Positions 53,367 to 62,163 of a stretch of DNA of 64,000 nucleotides are shown in pieces. Under the pieces are notes generated by a model. That model searched no databases and was not told the DNA's origin. It saw nothing but the letters and a program-made list of their open reading frames with translations. Both the position numbers and the translations under genes were made by a program. Each line of letters begins with the position of its first letter. The first letter of the stretch is position 1. This stretch comes from Pseudomonadota bacterium (GTDB lineage: Bacteria > Pseudomonadota > Alphaproteobacteria > Acetobacterales > Acetobacteraceae), in assembly GCA_021781835.1 (NCBI GenBank), contig JAJXWD010000001.1:62001-126000 (forward strand), in the 5' to 3' direction.

Positions 53367-54778
53367 ACCGCCCCACCCTCCTGCCCGCCTCCATCGGCGG
53401 CCGCCTGGCGCTGCTCTACACGCTGGGCGCGCTGCTGGCGGTGGGGGTGTTCGCGCTTTTGGCCAACTGGAAGCTGGAGGCCAATTTCACCGCCGCGCAT
53501 CTGGCGTTTCTTCAGGCCAAGACCGCCGAACTGCAAGACGATCTGCGCGATGGCGGCGGCACCCCGGACGCGCTGATCAAGGAAATCCTGCAAGAAACCG
53601 ACGGCGCCCGGCTGCGCGCCTACGAGGCCAGGGTGCTGGTGGCGGGCGCGCCGGCCGGCGAGACGCCGGGCATGGGCGCGCTGCTGCCCCAGGCATGGTT
53701 TCCCGCCCCGCGCGGCGGACAAAACCCGCCGCTCATTCCCCGCCAAACCGGCAACATATCCTGGCTGCTGACCAGCCTGCCCCTGCAAGGCGCGCCGGGC
53801 ACAGGCGGCGTGGTGCTGCAAATCGGGCTCGATATTACCCGCGACGATGCGCTGCTGACGGATTTTCACCGCGCCCTGGCGGTGTTCTTTTTGCTCATGG
53901 TGCCGCTGCTGCTGGGGGCCGGGCGTCTGGCCGCCGCCCAGGCGCTGGCGCCGGTGGCGCGTATCGCCAAGGTGGCGCAAAATATCACCCCGGCCCGGCT
54001 CTCCCGCCGCATCCCGCTGGACCCGCCCTGGCCGCGCGAATTGAGCGGGCTGGTGCGGGGGTTCAACCAGATGCTCGACAATCTAGAATCCAGCTTCGAG
54101 CGCCTCTCGCGCGTCTCGGCCGATATCGCGCATGAGCTGCGTACCCCGCTCTCCACCCTCAATGGCGGCCTCGAAGTCTGCCTCACCCGCCCGCGCAGCG
54201 AGGCGGAATACCGCGCGGCCATCGCCTCGGCGCTCGAGGATGGCCAGCGCCTGACCGGGCTGATCGAGAATCTGCTGTTTTTGGCGCGGGTGGAAAACCC
54301 CAGCCACGCGCTGCGCCATGAGCGCTGCGAGGCCGGTGAATTATGCGCCTGGGTGGTGGCGCAATATGAGGCACAGGCCCGGCCCAAGGGGGTGCATATC
54401 CACATGGCGGGCTCTGGCGTTCTTTACGCCGATGCCCTGCTGCTCCGCCAGGCGGTGGGCAATGTGCTGGCCAACGCGGTCCGCCACGCCAGGCCGGGCT
54501 CGGAGATTTCGCTGCGTATTTCGGGCACCCCGGCCAGCGGGGTGGAGATTGCCGTTGCCGACCAGGGGCCGGGCATCGCGCCCGAGCATCTGCCCCGGCT
54601 GTTCGACCGTTTCTACCAGACCGACCCGGCGCGGGGCCACCAGGGGGCGCAAGGCTCGGGGCTGGGACTGTCCATCGTGCGCTCGATCATGGAGCTGCAT
54701 GGCGGGCAGGTGGCCATCGAGAGCACGCTGGGCCAGGGCACGTGCGTGACATTGCGGTTTTCGCCCCTGCAGGCCTGA
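53363..54778 (+). CDS. Membrane sensor histidine kinase (CusS-like)
   Basis: 471-aa kinase. First helix at about 12-34, periplasmic sensor domain about 35-168, second helix 170-188, HAMP (PVARIAKVAQNITPARLSRR), H-box with His257 in SADIAHELRTPLSTLNGGLE, N-box GNVLANAVRHARPG, G1 ADQGPGIAPEHLPRLFDRFY and G2 GSGLGLSIVRSIMELHGG. The layout matches CusS/CopS; the periplasmic domain has no obvious Met/His-rich metal site, so the signal is uncertain. Confidence 0.92.
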   Translation: MNRPTLLPASIGGRLALLYTLGALLAVGVFALLANWKLEANFTAAHLAFLQAKTAELQDDLRDGGGTPDALIKEILQETDGARLRAYEARVLVAGAPAGETPGMGALLPQAWFPAPRGGQNPPLIPRQTGNISWLLTSLPLQGAPGTGGVVLQIGLDITRDDALLTDFHRALAVFFLLMVPLLLGAGRLAAAQALAPVARIAKVAQNITPARLSRRIPLDPPWPRELSGLVRGFNQMLDNLESSFERLSRVSADIAHELRTPLSTLNGGLEVCLTRPRSEAEYRAAIASALEDGQRLTGLIENLLFLARVENPSHALRHERCEAGELCAWVVAQYEAQARPKGVHIHMAGSGVLYADALLLRQAVGNVLANAVRHARPGSEISLRISGTPASGVEIAVADQGPGIAPEHLPRLFDRFYQTDPARGHQGAQGSGLGLSIVRSIMELHGGQVAIESTLGQGTCVTLRFSPLQA

Positions 54779-54799
54779 AAATGATAAAATTGTCATGGA
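54778..54799 (+). promoter_or_regulatory. CusR/CopR-box-like site upstream of the RND operon
   Basis: The 22-bp E. coli CusR box has halves AAAATGACAA and TTGTCATTTT separated by 2 nt. Here the left half is AAAATGATAA (9 of 10) and the right TTGTCATGGA (7 of 10) with the same spacing, starting on the last base of the kinase gene and ending 41 nt before the fusion-protein ATG. With the CusR-like regulator encoded just upstream, it is a likely target site. Confidence 0.7.
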
Positions 54800-54840
54800 A
54801 ATGGTGTCGTTCTGCCCGGCCATGGGTTTATCAAGGCGCC

Positions 54841-55818
54841 ATGCGACGCCGTTCAAGCCATGTACCGCCTGTTTATCTCATGCTCGCCGCCCTGGCTCTC
54901 ACCGCGCAAGCGCCGGCCGGCTGGGTGACCGTGCAGGCCACGCGGGAAACGCCCCATCTCTCGGGGTTTGCCGCGGTCCAGCCCGGCACCGCCGTAACCA
55001 TCGCCGCCGTGCAGCCCGGGATGCTGACCAGCCTTGCCGTCGTGCCGGGCGAGAGCGTGCGGCCGGGGCAGATCATCGGGCGGATCGGCGGGCCGCAGAT
55101 CAGGGCGGCGCTGGCCACGGCGCAAGGCGCCGACAACGCCGCCGCGCAGGCGCTGGCCGCCGAGCAGGGTAAACTCGCCGACCATCTCTCCACCAAAACC
55201 GCCGTGGCCCAGGCCGAGGCGGCGGCGGATGCCGCGTCCGCCAATCTCGCGGCCGTGCGCGCGGCGGCCAGCCTGCAATGTCCGGTGGCCGGGCAGGTGC
55301 AAAGCCTGCAAGCCGCGCCGGGGGCGTTTTTGCAGCCGGGCCAGACCGTGGCGGTGGTGCAGCCAGCCGCCGGCGCCTGGGTGAAGGCCGTGCTTTACGG
55401 CCTGCCCTCGGCAATGCTCACGCCCGGCATGGCGGCAAGCTTCATTCCCGCCAATGGCGCGCCGGCCATGCCCGTCACGCTGCGCGGGGTGCAAGACAGC
55501 CAGGCCGATGGCGGGCTGGTGGTGGCGTTTTCCGGCACCGGCCTGCAAGCGGGCGAGGCCGGCACGCTCAGCCTGGCCCTGCCGCCCCGCCAGGTGTTGC
55601 TGGTGCCGAGCCCCGCCCTGGTGCTCGATGACGGGCGCTGGTGGGTGATGCGCCACGACGCGACCGGCGACCATGCGGTGCCCGTGGTGCCGGGCACGGC
55701 GGAGGGCACGCAAACGCCCATTCTCTCGGGCCTCGCCGCCGGGGACAAGGTGATCGTCACGGATGCCGCCCTGCTTTACCATCGCGGCATCGCCGCCCAA
55801 TATCAGCCGCCGGATTAA
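54841..55818 (+). CDS. RND efflux membrane-fusion protein (short)
   Basis: 325-aa periplasmic adaptor. N-terminal export/anchor helix (VYLMLAALALTAQAPAGW), lipoyl half-motif SGFAAVQPGTAVTIAAVQPG and LAVVPGESVRPGQIIGRIGG, a short coiled hairpin (about 90-145), second lipoyl half CPVAGQVQSLQAAPGAFLQP, then beta-barrel domains. The alpha-hairpin is short, as in adaptors that do not need long contact with a TolC channel. ATG at 54841; earlier in-frame ATG at 54781 would put the coding region over the CusR-like box. Coupled to the pump (3-nt gap). Confidence 0.85.
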   Translation: MRRRSSHVPPVYLMLAALALTAQAPAGWVTVQATRETPHLSGFAAVQPGTAVTIAAVQPGMLTSLAVVPGESVRPGQIIGRIGGPQIRAALATAQGADNAAAQALAAEQGKLADHLSTKTAVAQAEAAADAASANLAAVRAAASLQCPVAGQVQSLQAAPGAFLQPGQTVAVVQPAAGAWVKAVLYGLPSAMLTPGMAASFIPANGAPAMPVTLRGVQDSQADGGLVVAFSGTGLQAGEAGTLSLALPPRQVLLVPSPALVLDDGRWWVMRHDATGDHAVPVVPGTAEGTQTPILSGLAAGDKVIVTDAALLYHRGIAAQYQPPD

Positions 55819-55821
55819 GCC

Positions 55822-58800
55822 ATGCAAGCCGCTTTTCTTCGCCTGCTCGGCCGCCCGGCTTTGTGGCTGATGATCTATGCCGCCTTGCTCGGCTACGGAT
55901 TATTCGCCCTGTTCAAGATTCCGGAAGAGGTGCTGCCCGCCTTCGATTATCCCGAGGTAAGCGTGACGGTGCATCTGCCCGGCACCACCGCCACGGATAT
56001 GGAGGCGATGGTGGCCACGCCGCTGGAGGGCGTGCTGCTCGGCCTGCCGGGCGTGGCCAATGTGCGCAGCACCATCAGCGATGGGCTGGTGGAAACCGAT
56101 CTGCGCTTTGCCAGCACCACCAACGCGGCCGCGGATTTGCAGGCGGTGAACGGCGCCATCGAGCGGGGGCAGACCAGCCTGCCCCCCGGCGTGCAGCCTT
56201 TCACGCAGATCATGGGCAATGCCATCAACGAGGTGGCGGATTATGCCGTGCGCTTTGCACCCGGCACGTCGCAGGCGGAGGTTGCGCGGGCGGTGGCCAT
56301 GCGGCTGATGCCGGCCTTGCGCGCGGTGCCAGGCGTGCAGCTTGTCACCTCCGCCGGGCTTGGGGGCGAGGCGCTGTGGGTGCAGCCCAACCTTGCCGCC
56401 ATGGCCGAGGCCGGGGTGACGGTGCCGGCCCTGCAACGCGCTTTGGCCGGGCAAAACATGCTGGCGCCGGGCGGCTCGCTCAGCCTTGGCCACACGGATG
56501 CGCTGATTACCTTCGGTGACACCCCCACCGCCACCGCGCTGGCGCAAATGCCGGTGATGGGCCCCCATGGGCCGATTCCGCTGGGGGCGCTGGCGCGCAT
56601 CGTGCATGGCACCGAGCCCGTGCATCAACGCGAATTGCTCGATGGCGAACCCGCCATCGCGCTCGTCGTCTTCAAGCAGCAGGGGGCTTCCACCTTGCCG
56701 GTCACGCGGGCGCTGGCCGCGGCCATCAAGGCCGTGGCGCTGCCGCCAGGCGTTTCCGTGGTGCGGATCTATGACCAGGGCCATCTGGTGGGGGCGACGA
56801 GCGCGGATTTGCGCCGCAACCTGCTGATTGGCGGGGTGCTGGCCATTGCCGGGGTGCTCGCCGTGCTGGGGCTGGGCAGCGGCGCCTGGCTGCTGGCCTT
56901 GTCGCTTCCGGCCTCGCTGCTGCTGGGCATCGCCGGGCTGTACGCCACGGGGCAGAGCCTCAATCTGCTGACCTTCGGGGCCATCATCGTCGCGCTCGGG
57001 CTGGTGGCGGATGACGCCATCATCGTGCTGGAAAGCATCTTCCACCGCTGGGAAGCGGGGGATGAGACCTGGCCCGGCATCTGGCGGGGCGTGCGGGAGA
57101 TCATGGCGCCCGATATCATCGGCACGCTCACCACCATGCTGGTGTTTGTGCCGCTGCTGTTCACCGGCGGGCTGGCCGGGCTGTTTTGCGTGCCGTTCGC
57201 GCTCGGCATGCTGTTTTCGCTCGGCGCCTCGCTGCTGGTGTCGCTCACGCTGATTCCCCTGGGGCTGGGCCTGCTGCCGCGCCACACCATGCAGCCGCCG
57301 CGCGCCGCCCAGACACTGCTCACCCGGCTGATGGGCTGGAACCGCCGGCTGTTCCGGCTGGCCTTGGCCTACCCCAAACGGGCCGTGCTCGCCTGCGTGG
57401 CGCTGCTGCTGGTAAGTCTGGGCGCGATGAGTCTGGTCTCGGTGAATGTGCTGCCCTTGCCCAATGAGGGCGTGCTGCTCGACTCCTTCACCCTGGCCCC
57501 CGGCACCTCGCTGGCCGATACCGACGCTCTGATCCGCCGCTTCTCCGCCCGGCTGGCCAAGGATCCGGCGGTCGAGCATGTGCTGGCGCGCATCGGCTCG
57601 GCGGCGGGCTCCACCTATACCGAGCCCGCTTATGCCGGCGAGATCACCATCCGCCTCAAACCGGGCGCGGGCGGCGCCAGCCTGGATGCCCTCGCCGCCC
57701 GCGTGGAGGCGGAAACGCAATTCCCCTCGCTGCAAACCAGCATCGACACGCCGACCATCGAGCGACTGGGCGAGAGCCTGAACGGCCTGCCCCAGCCCTT
57801 CGCGCTGGATTTATACGGCGATAATCTCGGCCAGATGGCCGCCACCGCCCAAACCATCGCCCAGCGGCTGGGCAGCGTGCCGGGCCTGAGCGATTTGTTC
57901 AACGATCAGGGCTACCCGGAAACGCAGGTGCGCATCACCCCGCGCCCGGCCGCGCTGGCGGCGGCGGGAATGACGCCGGCGGATTTGAGCAACGCGGTTT
58001 CGGCCCTGATGGCCGGGCAGGTGGCGGCCGAGCTGCCCGATGGCGCGGCGCCCCTGCCGCTTTATCTGCGCCTGCCGGATTCGCGCCTGCTGTCGCTGGC
58101 GGCGCTCAAGGCCCTGCCCGTGGGGCCAAACGGCACCACGCCGCTGGGCGCTCTGGCCGATGTCTCACTCATCACCAGCCCGAATCAGTTCATGCATATC
58201 GACGGCGCGCGCGCCCTGGAGCTGCTCGCCACCCCCACCACCGCGCCCAACCTCGCCATTGCCCAGGCCAGGCGCGCCCTGGCCGGGTTGCAACTGCCGC
58301 CGGGCGAGCGGATTGTGTTTAGCGGGCTCTACCAGATGCTCGAGCGGGCCGCGCTGGGGCTGGGGCTTGCCGCCGCCGCCGCCCTGGCGGCCCTGGCCTG
58401 GTTGCTGTTTTTGCGTTTCTCGGGCCGGCGCGTGCCGCTGCTGCTGCTCGCCCAGATTCCGCTGGCCATGACCGGCGGCGGGTTGGCCCTGGCGGCGAGC
58501 GGGCTGGGGCTGAACGGCATCGGGCTGATCGGGTTTCTGGCCCTGGCAGGGGTGAGCCTGAACCATGGCGTGGTGCTGCTCGACCGCGCCCAGCGCAACG
58601 AGGCCGCGGGCATGAGCCCCGGCGCCGCCGTGGACGAGGCGCTGAATGTGCGCTTCCGCCCCATCTTTCTCACCACCGCCGTGGCGATTTTGGGCATGCT
58701 GCCCACCGCCTTGGGGTTTGGTGCCGGCGCCGCGCCCGAGCAGGGGCTGGCGGTGGTGATCGGCGGCGGTATTTTGTGGAGCGCGCTGCTCTGCACCAAT

Positions 58801-58851
58801 CTGCTGCCGGCGCTTTATTTGTCCTGGCGCGGCAAGGCCGCTGGGGATTGA
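55822..58851 (+). CDS. RND efflux pump
   Basis: 1009-aa inner-membrane pump with duplicated six-helix halves and two large periplasmic loops. Helix 4 reads GLVADDAIIVLESIFHRWEA with the proton-relay Asp pair seen in hydrophobic-amphiphilic (HAE) pumps; CusA-type metal pumps have a different pattern here. Late helices include PLAMTGGGLALAASGLGLNG and GVSLNHGVVLLDRAQRNEAA. N-terminus lacks the long CusA form (about 1040 aa). No outer-membrane TolC partner in the window. Substrate uncertain: regulation looks metal-type, the pump looks HAE-type. Its 3' end overlaps the convergent fusion gene by 37 nt. Confidence 0.9.
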   Translation: MQAAFLRLLGRPALWLMIYAALLGYGLFALFKIPEEVLPAFDYPEVSVTVHLPGTTATDMEAMVATPLEGVLLGLPGVANVRSTISDGLVETDLRFASTTNAAADLQAVNGAIERGQTSLPPGVQPFTQIMGNAINEVADYAVRFAPGTSQAEVARAVAMRLMPALRAVPGVQLVTSAGLGGEALWVQPNLAAMAEAGVTVPALQRALAGQNMLAPGGSLSLGHTDALITFGDTPTATALAQMPVMGPHGPIPLGALARIVHGTEPVHQRELLDGEPAIALVVFKQQGASTLPVTRALAAAIKAVALPPGVSVVRIYDQGHLVGATSADLRRNLLIGGVLAIAGVLAVLGLGSGAWLLALSLPASLLLGIAGLYATGQSLNLLTFGAIIVALGLVADDAIIVLESIFHRWEAGDETWPGIWRGVREIMAPDIIGTLTTMLVFVPLLFTGGLAGLFCVPFALGMLFSLGASLLVSLTLIPLGLGLLPRHTMQPPRAAQTLLTRLMGWNRRLFRLALAYPKRAVLACVALLLVSLGAMSLVSVNVLPLPNEGVLLDSFTLAPGTSLADTDALIRRFSARLAKDPAVEHVLARIGSAAGSTYTEPAYAGEITIRLKPGAGGASLDALAARVEAETQFPSLQTSIDTPTIERLGESLNGLPQPFALDLYGDNLGQMAATAQTIAQRLGSVPGLSDLFNDQGYPETQVRITPRPAALAAAGMTPADLSNAVSALMAGQVAAELPDGAAPLPLYLRLPDSRLLSLAALKALPVGPNGTTPLGALADVSLITSPNQFMHIDGARALELLATPTTAPNLAIAQARRALAGLQLPPGERIVFSGLYQMLERAALGLGLAAAAALAALAWLLFLRFSGRRVPLLLLAQIPLAMTGGGLALAASGLGLNGIGLIGFLALAGVSLNHGVVLLDRAQRNEAAGMSPGAAVDEALNVRFRPIFLTTAVAILGMLPTALGFGAGAAPEQGLAVVIGGGILWSALLCTNLLPALYLSWRGKAAGD

Positions 58852-60860
58852 CCGATAATCACCGTCCCGTTCCACCCCTGCCCCGCCGCGGGCAGCGCCC
58901 GGCTGGCCAGCCGGGCCGCCGGCAGAGCGGCTTTTAGCCGCGCCAGGGCCGTATCCACGCCCCGCCGCTCATCGACCATCGTCGCCAGCGGCTTGAGATG
59001 CTCGATCCGCTCGATAACGACCGTGCCGATCCATAGCGGCTGCTCCGCCGCCCCGCCGGACAACACCACGCCCGACGGCCATAGCCGCAGCACCAGCCGC
59101 TGATCCGGCGCCACCGCGCCGCCCGCCCGGATCATCACCAGCGCCTCGGCACGGCCATTATCGAGGTGCGGCAGAACCGGCAGGGCGGTTGGGGCCGCGT
59201 TGGGCAACAACCACTCAAACGAGGCATGCAGCCCCCAGGGCACCGGCAGGCGCCAGCCTTGCGCCAGAAGCTGGGTCTCCAGCCCCGCGAGCGGCCCGGC
59301 CCATTGGATCGTGAACGGCTCCTCATAATCGCCGAGCAGATCGACCCGCTGAACGGGCAGCGTGGCCCAGCCGCCGCTCGACCAGGCGGTAAACGCCATG
59401 TGCTCGACCGGCTGGCGCAGCGCGTAACGCCGCATATCGGCCGCATGGGCCATGGCGATATGCCAGCCCCCAGCGGCAAGCAGCGCCACGAGGCTGCCCA
59501 CCGCCAACCCGCCGGCCCGCACGCCGCGCTTGGTGTGCTGCAAATAAACAATGCCCAGCAGCGCCACCCAGGCCGTGCCAAAGGCCAGGCCGGCCAGCAC
59601 ATCCGAAAGCCAGTGCGCGCCGAGATAGAGGCGCGAGAAGGCGATGGCGCCAACCAGCGAGACGGCGGCCAGCGACACGGCCACGCGGGCGCGGGCGCCA
59701 ACCTCGCGGCAGATCAGCACCACCAAAAACCCGTACAGCGCCGTGCTCGCGGCCGCATGGCCGCTGGGAAAGGAATAGGCGTTCCACCCCTCGTAAAGCG
59801 CTCCAGGCCTGGAGTGGCGCAGGGTCAGCTTCAACAGCAAGGCAAAGCCGCTGGCCCCCGCGACCGAGACCGCCCCATACAGCACCGCCCGCCAGGCCCG
59901 CTGCCAGACCAGCCAGGCCAATACGACCAAAGTAACCGGTATGACCACGCTGGCATCCCCCAGCTCGGTCACGGCCACCATCAGCTGGTCGGCCACCGGC
60001 GCCCGCAGGGCCTGCAGAAGATGCAGCACCGCCCGATCCGCCCGCACCAGCGGGTCTCCGGCGATGACATCCTGCAACACCCCGAGAAACAGCCAGACGC
60101 CACCGATCAGCGCCAGGCCGAGCACGGCCAGACCCGGCGCCTCGGTTTGCTCGGGGTCGAGCAGGGAGCGCGCCAGCCGGTGGTGCCAGCCCGTGCCGGT
60201 ATCGGCCCAGTGCCGCACGGGGCCGCGCAGGCGCGCCACCAGCAGCACCGCGCCGCGCACCGCCCGGGGCGTCAGCCAGACAGCCAAACCGGCCAGCACC
60301 GCCACCAGCACCACCAGCACCGCCAGACGGGCGGCAATGGCGTGGAGGATGGTGAGGGAGGCGCCTATCGCCATGCCGAACAGGACGTGCGAGACGGCAA
60401 ACACCAGCCCCGCCGCGAGATCGACTGTATAAAACCGCGCCGCGGACATGCCGGAGATGCCCGCCACCAGCGGCATCACCGCCCGCACGGCGGGCAGGAA
60501 GCGGGAAATGAGCACCGCCTTGCTGCCATGGCGGACAAAAAACGCCTCGCCCGAGGCCAAAAGCCCCGGCCGCGCGCGCAACGGCCATAATGCCATGGCC
60601 CGCTGCTTGTGGCGGCGGCCGAACAGGTAGGAGAGCCCATCGCCCAAGACCGCCCCGACAGCCGTGGCGCCCACCAGCGGCCACATGGCCAGCGCCCCGC
60701 CCGGCACGAGCGCGCCAAGCCCGATGATGACCGCCGTGCCCGGCACCGTGGCGCCAAGGACCGGAAACGCCTCGCCCGCCGCCAGCAGCAAGGCCAGACC
60801 GTAGCCCAGCAGGCTGTGCGCCGCCGCGAAGGCCATGAGGCCGGAGATGGTGATGCTCAT
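58815..60860 (-). CDS. DedA - PAP2 phosphatase - LssY-C triple fusion
   Basis: 681-aa membrane protein. Residues about 1-200 are a DedA/SNARE-associated domain (GEAFPVLGATVPGTAVIIGL, ISRFLPAVRAVMPLVAGISG). Residues about 245-440 are a PAP2 lipid phosphatase with all three motifs: KLTLRHSRP (344-352), PSGH (365-368) and SRLYLGAHWLSD (409-420). Residues about 460-681 are an LssY-C-like periplasmic domain. DedA proteins help recycle undecaprenyl phosphate and PAP2 enzymes dephosphorylate its diphosphate, so a carrier-recycling role is attractive; uppS lies 16 nt upstream on the same strand. Substrate is inference. Confidence 0.88.
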   Translation of the reverse strand: MSITISGLMAFAAAHSLLGYGLALLLAAGEAFPVLGATVPGTAVIIGLGALVPGGALAMWPLVGATAVGAVLGDGLSYLFGRRHKQRAMALWPLRARPGLLASGEAFFVRHGSKAVLISRFLPAVRAVMPLVAGISGMSAARFYTVDLAAGLVFAVSHVLFGMAIGASLTILHAIAARLAVLVVLVAVLAGLAVWLTPRAVRGAVLLVARLRGPVRHWADTGTGWHHRLARSLLDPEQTEAPGLAVLGLALIGGVWLFLGVLQDVIAGDPLVRADRAVLHLLQALRAPVADQLMVAVTELGDASVVIPVTLVVLAWLVWQRAWRAVLYGAVSVAGASGFALLLKLTLRHSRPGALYEGWNAYSFPSGHAAASTALYGFLVVLICREVGARARVAVSLAAVSLVGAIAFSRLYLGAHWLSDVLAGLAFGTAWVALLGIVYLQHTKRGVRAGGLAVGSLVALLAAGGWHIAMAHAADMRRYALRQPVEHMAFTAWSSGGWATLPVQRVDLLGDYEEPFTIQWAGPLAGLETQLLAQGWRLPVPWGLHASFEWLLPNAAPTALPVLPHLDNGRAEALVMIRAGGAVAPDQRLVLRLWPSGVVLSGGAAEQPLWIGTVVIERIEHLKPLATMVDERRGVDTALARLKAALPAARLASRALPAAGQGWNGTVIIGQSPAALPRQDK

Positions 60861-60876
60861 GCCCTAAATATTTCTT

Positions 60877-61758
60877 TCAGCCGCCGAACCGGCGGTCGCG
60901 GCGCTGAAAGGCGCGGATGGCGCGCAGATAATCGATCCGGCGCATCACCGGCCAGTTGACGTCGCAGAAATACAGCTCGCTATGCACGCTCTGCCAGAGC
61001 ATGAAGCCCGAGAGCCGGACCTCGCCGCTGGTGCGGATGATGAGGTCGGGGTCGGGCAGGCCGGCGAGATAGAGATGCTGGCGGATGGCCTCTGGGGTTA
61101 CTTGCAGGGCCGCCTCGGCCGTTGAGAGGCCGCGCGCCGCGCAATCGGCGAGAAAGGCCCGCATCGCATCGGCGATCTCCTCGCGCCCGCCATAGCCGAT
61201 GGCCAGCGTGACCGTGATCTGGTCATTGCCGCGGGTGGCTGCCTCGGCCGCGTCTATGGCTTCGAGCAGCGCGGGGGGCAGCAGGTCTCGCCGGCCCATG
61301 GCGGCGATGTGCACGCCCCGGCGCTGAATATGAGGGTCGGCCGCCAGGGCGCGCATCTTGGCCTCCACGGCGCCGAAAATACCGCCCACCTCCATCTCCG
61401 GCCGGCGCAGATTATCGGGGGAAAAGACCCAGAGCGTGACCATGCGCACCCCCAGCTCGGCGCTCCAGGCCAGAATATCGTCGAGCTTGGCCGCGCCCAG
61501 ACGATAGATGGCCTCGGGGTCGCTCAAGCCGCTTTCGCGCGCATGGCGGCGATTGCCATCGAGGATGATGCCAATATGGCCGGGCATGGGCCGGGCGCGT
61601 ACCTGCTGCTCGAGCTGGCGCTCGTAAAACCCGTAAACCAGCCGCCAAAGCGGCCCGGAAATCCGCCGCAGCCCCCGCCGCGCAAGGGCAAGCCCGCCCC
61701 CACGCGCCGAGGTTGGCTTGGCGGGTTTGACCGCACATGATGGCGACATTGCTTCCAT
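60877..61758 (-). CDS. uppS: Cis-prenyl transferase / undecaprenyl diphosphate synthase family
   Basis: 293-aa (Z)-prenyl synthase. P-loop IGIILDGNRRHARESGLSDP with catalytic Asp67, LWVFSPDNLRRP, and the C-terminal IIRTSGEVRLSGFMLWQSVH with ELYFCDVNWP. A 55-residue N-terminal extension is longer than in standard UppS (about 250 aa). The SPDN and RLSGFMLWQS wording deviates slightly from house-keeping enzymes (SxEN, RLSNFLLWQ), so it may be a second, specialised synthase. GGGAG precedes ATG 61758. Adjacent to the lipid phosphatase fusion. Confidence 0.87.
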   Translation of the reverse strand: MEAMSPSCAVKPAKPTSARGGGLALARRGLRRISGPLWRLVYGFYERQLEQQVRARPMPGHIGIILDGNRRHARESGLSDPEAIYRLGAAKLDDILAWSAELGVRMVTLWVFSPDNLRRPEMEVGGIFGAVEAKMRALAADPHIQRRGVHIAAMGRRDLLPPALLEAIDAAEAATRGNDQITVTLAIGYGGREEIADAMRAFLADCAARGLSTAEAALQVTPEAIRQHLYLAGLPDPDLIIRTSGEVRLSGFMLWQSVHSELYFCDVNWPVMRRIDYLRAIRAFQRRDRRFGG

Positions 61759-61777
61759 GCTCCCGTTCCGTATTAGC

Positions 61778-61815
61778 GTTATGGTTCAAAATCCAACGGA
61801 TTTCTGAACCATAAC
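61778..61815. promoter_or_regulatory. Long inverted repeat just upstream of uppS
   Basis: Arms GTTATGGTTCAAAATCC (61778-61794) and GGATTTCTGAACCATAAC (61798-61815), 17 bp with one bulged base, loop AAC. It lies 19 nt before the uppS start. It could be an operator, a 5'-leader hairpin or an isolated repeat. The rest of the 405-nt gap 61759-62163 holds the REP-like element, an FNR-like site and otherwise nothing recognised. Confidence 0.6.
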
Positions 61816-61943
61816 ACTGGCCGCTTTGCTCCATATGGCACCGGCGGCTTGGGCAATCCACCCAATTCCCCGGCCCGCGTGAGCGTGGCGGGATGGTATA
61901 ACTCTTTTATTTTACGCGTGACCGCCCCACCAACCCCAAGCTT

Positions 61944-61975
61944 AATACCAGTCAGCCTCAGGGCTGACTGGTATT
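61944..61975. repeat. REP-like palindrome, copy 2
   Basis: Perfect 14-bp stem AATACCAGTCAGCC / GGCTGACTGGTATT around TCAG. It is the inverse orientation of the copy at 7697-7727, with one difference in the arms. Not followed by a T-run, so not a typical terminator. Confidence 0.7.
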
Positions 61976-62008
61976 GCTTAATCATTTTTCATCACCCTGG
62001 CGCGCCGC

Positions 62009-62022
62009 ATGATCTTTATCAA
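62009..62022. promoter_or_regulatory. FNR-like site upstream of the SHOCT protein gene
   Basis: ATGATCTTTATCAA matches TTGAT-N4-ATCAA at nine of ten positions. It lies about 142 nt upstream of the start at 62164. Same class of site as at 30327, so possibly the same oxygen-responsive regulator; weaker evidence. Confidence 0.4.
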
Positions 62023-62163
62023 TGACCTGACCGGCGGGAGGTGCTGTGGTGCGGGTGCGAACGATCCCGCCGCCCCGGCAAGGCGGTGAGAGGCTTGGCC
62101 ATGGCGCACTCGCGTGGGCCGCCAGCGGCCATAAATTGCGGCCACAAATTAAAGGTGTCTCCG

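Noticed and set aside
61759-62163. Small RNA or riboswitch in the 405-nt gap
   Set aside because: Only a simple inverted repeat and a REP-like palindrome are visible; no known riboswitch core or sRNA terminator pattern.
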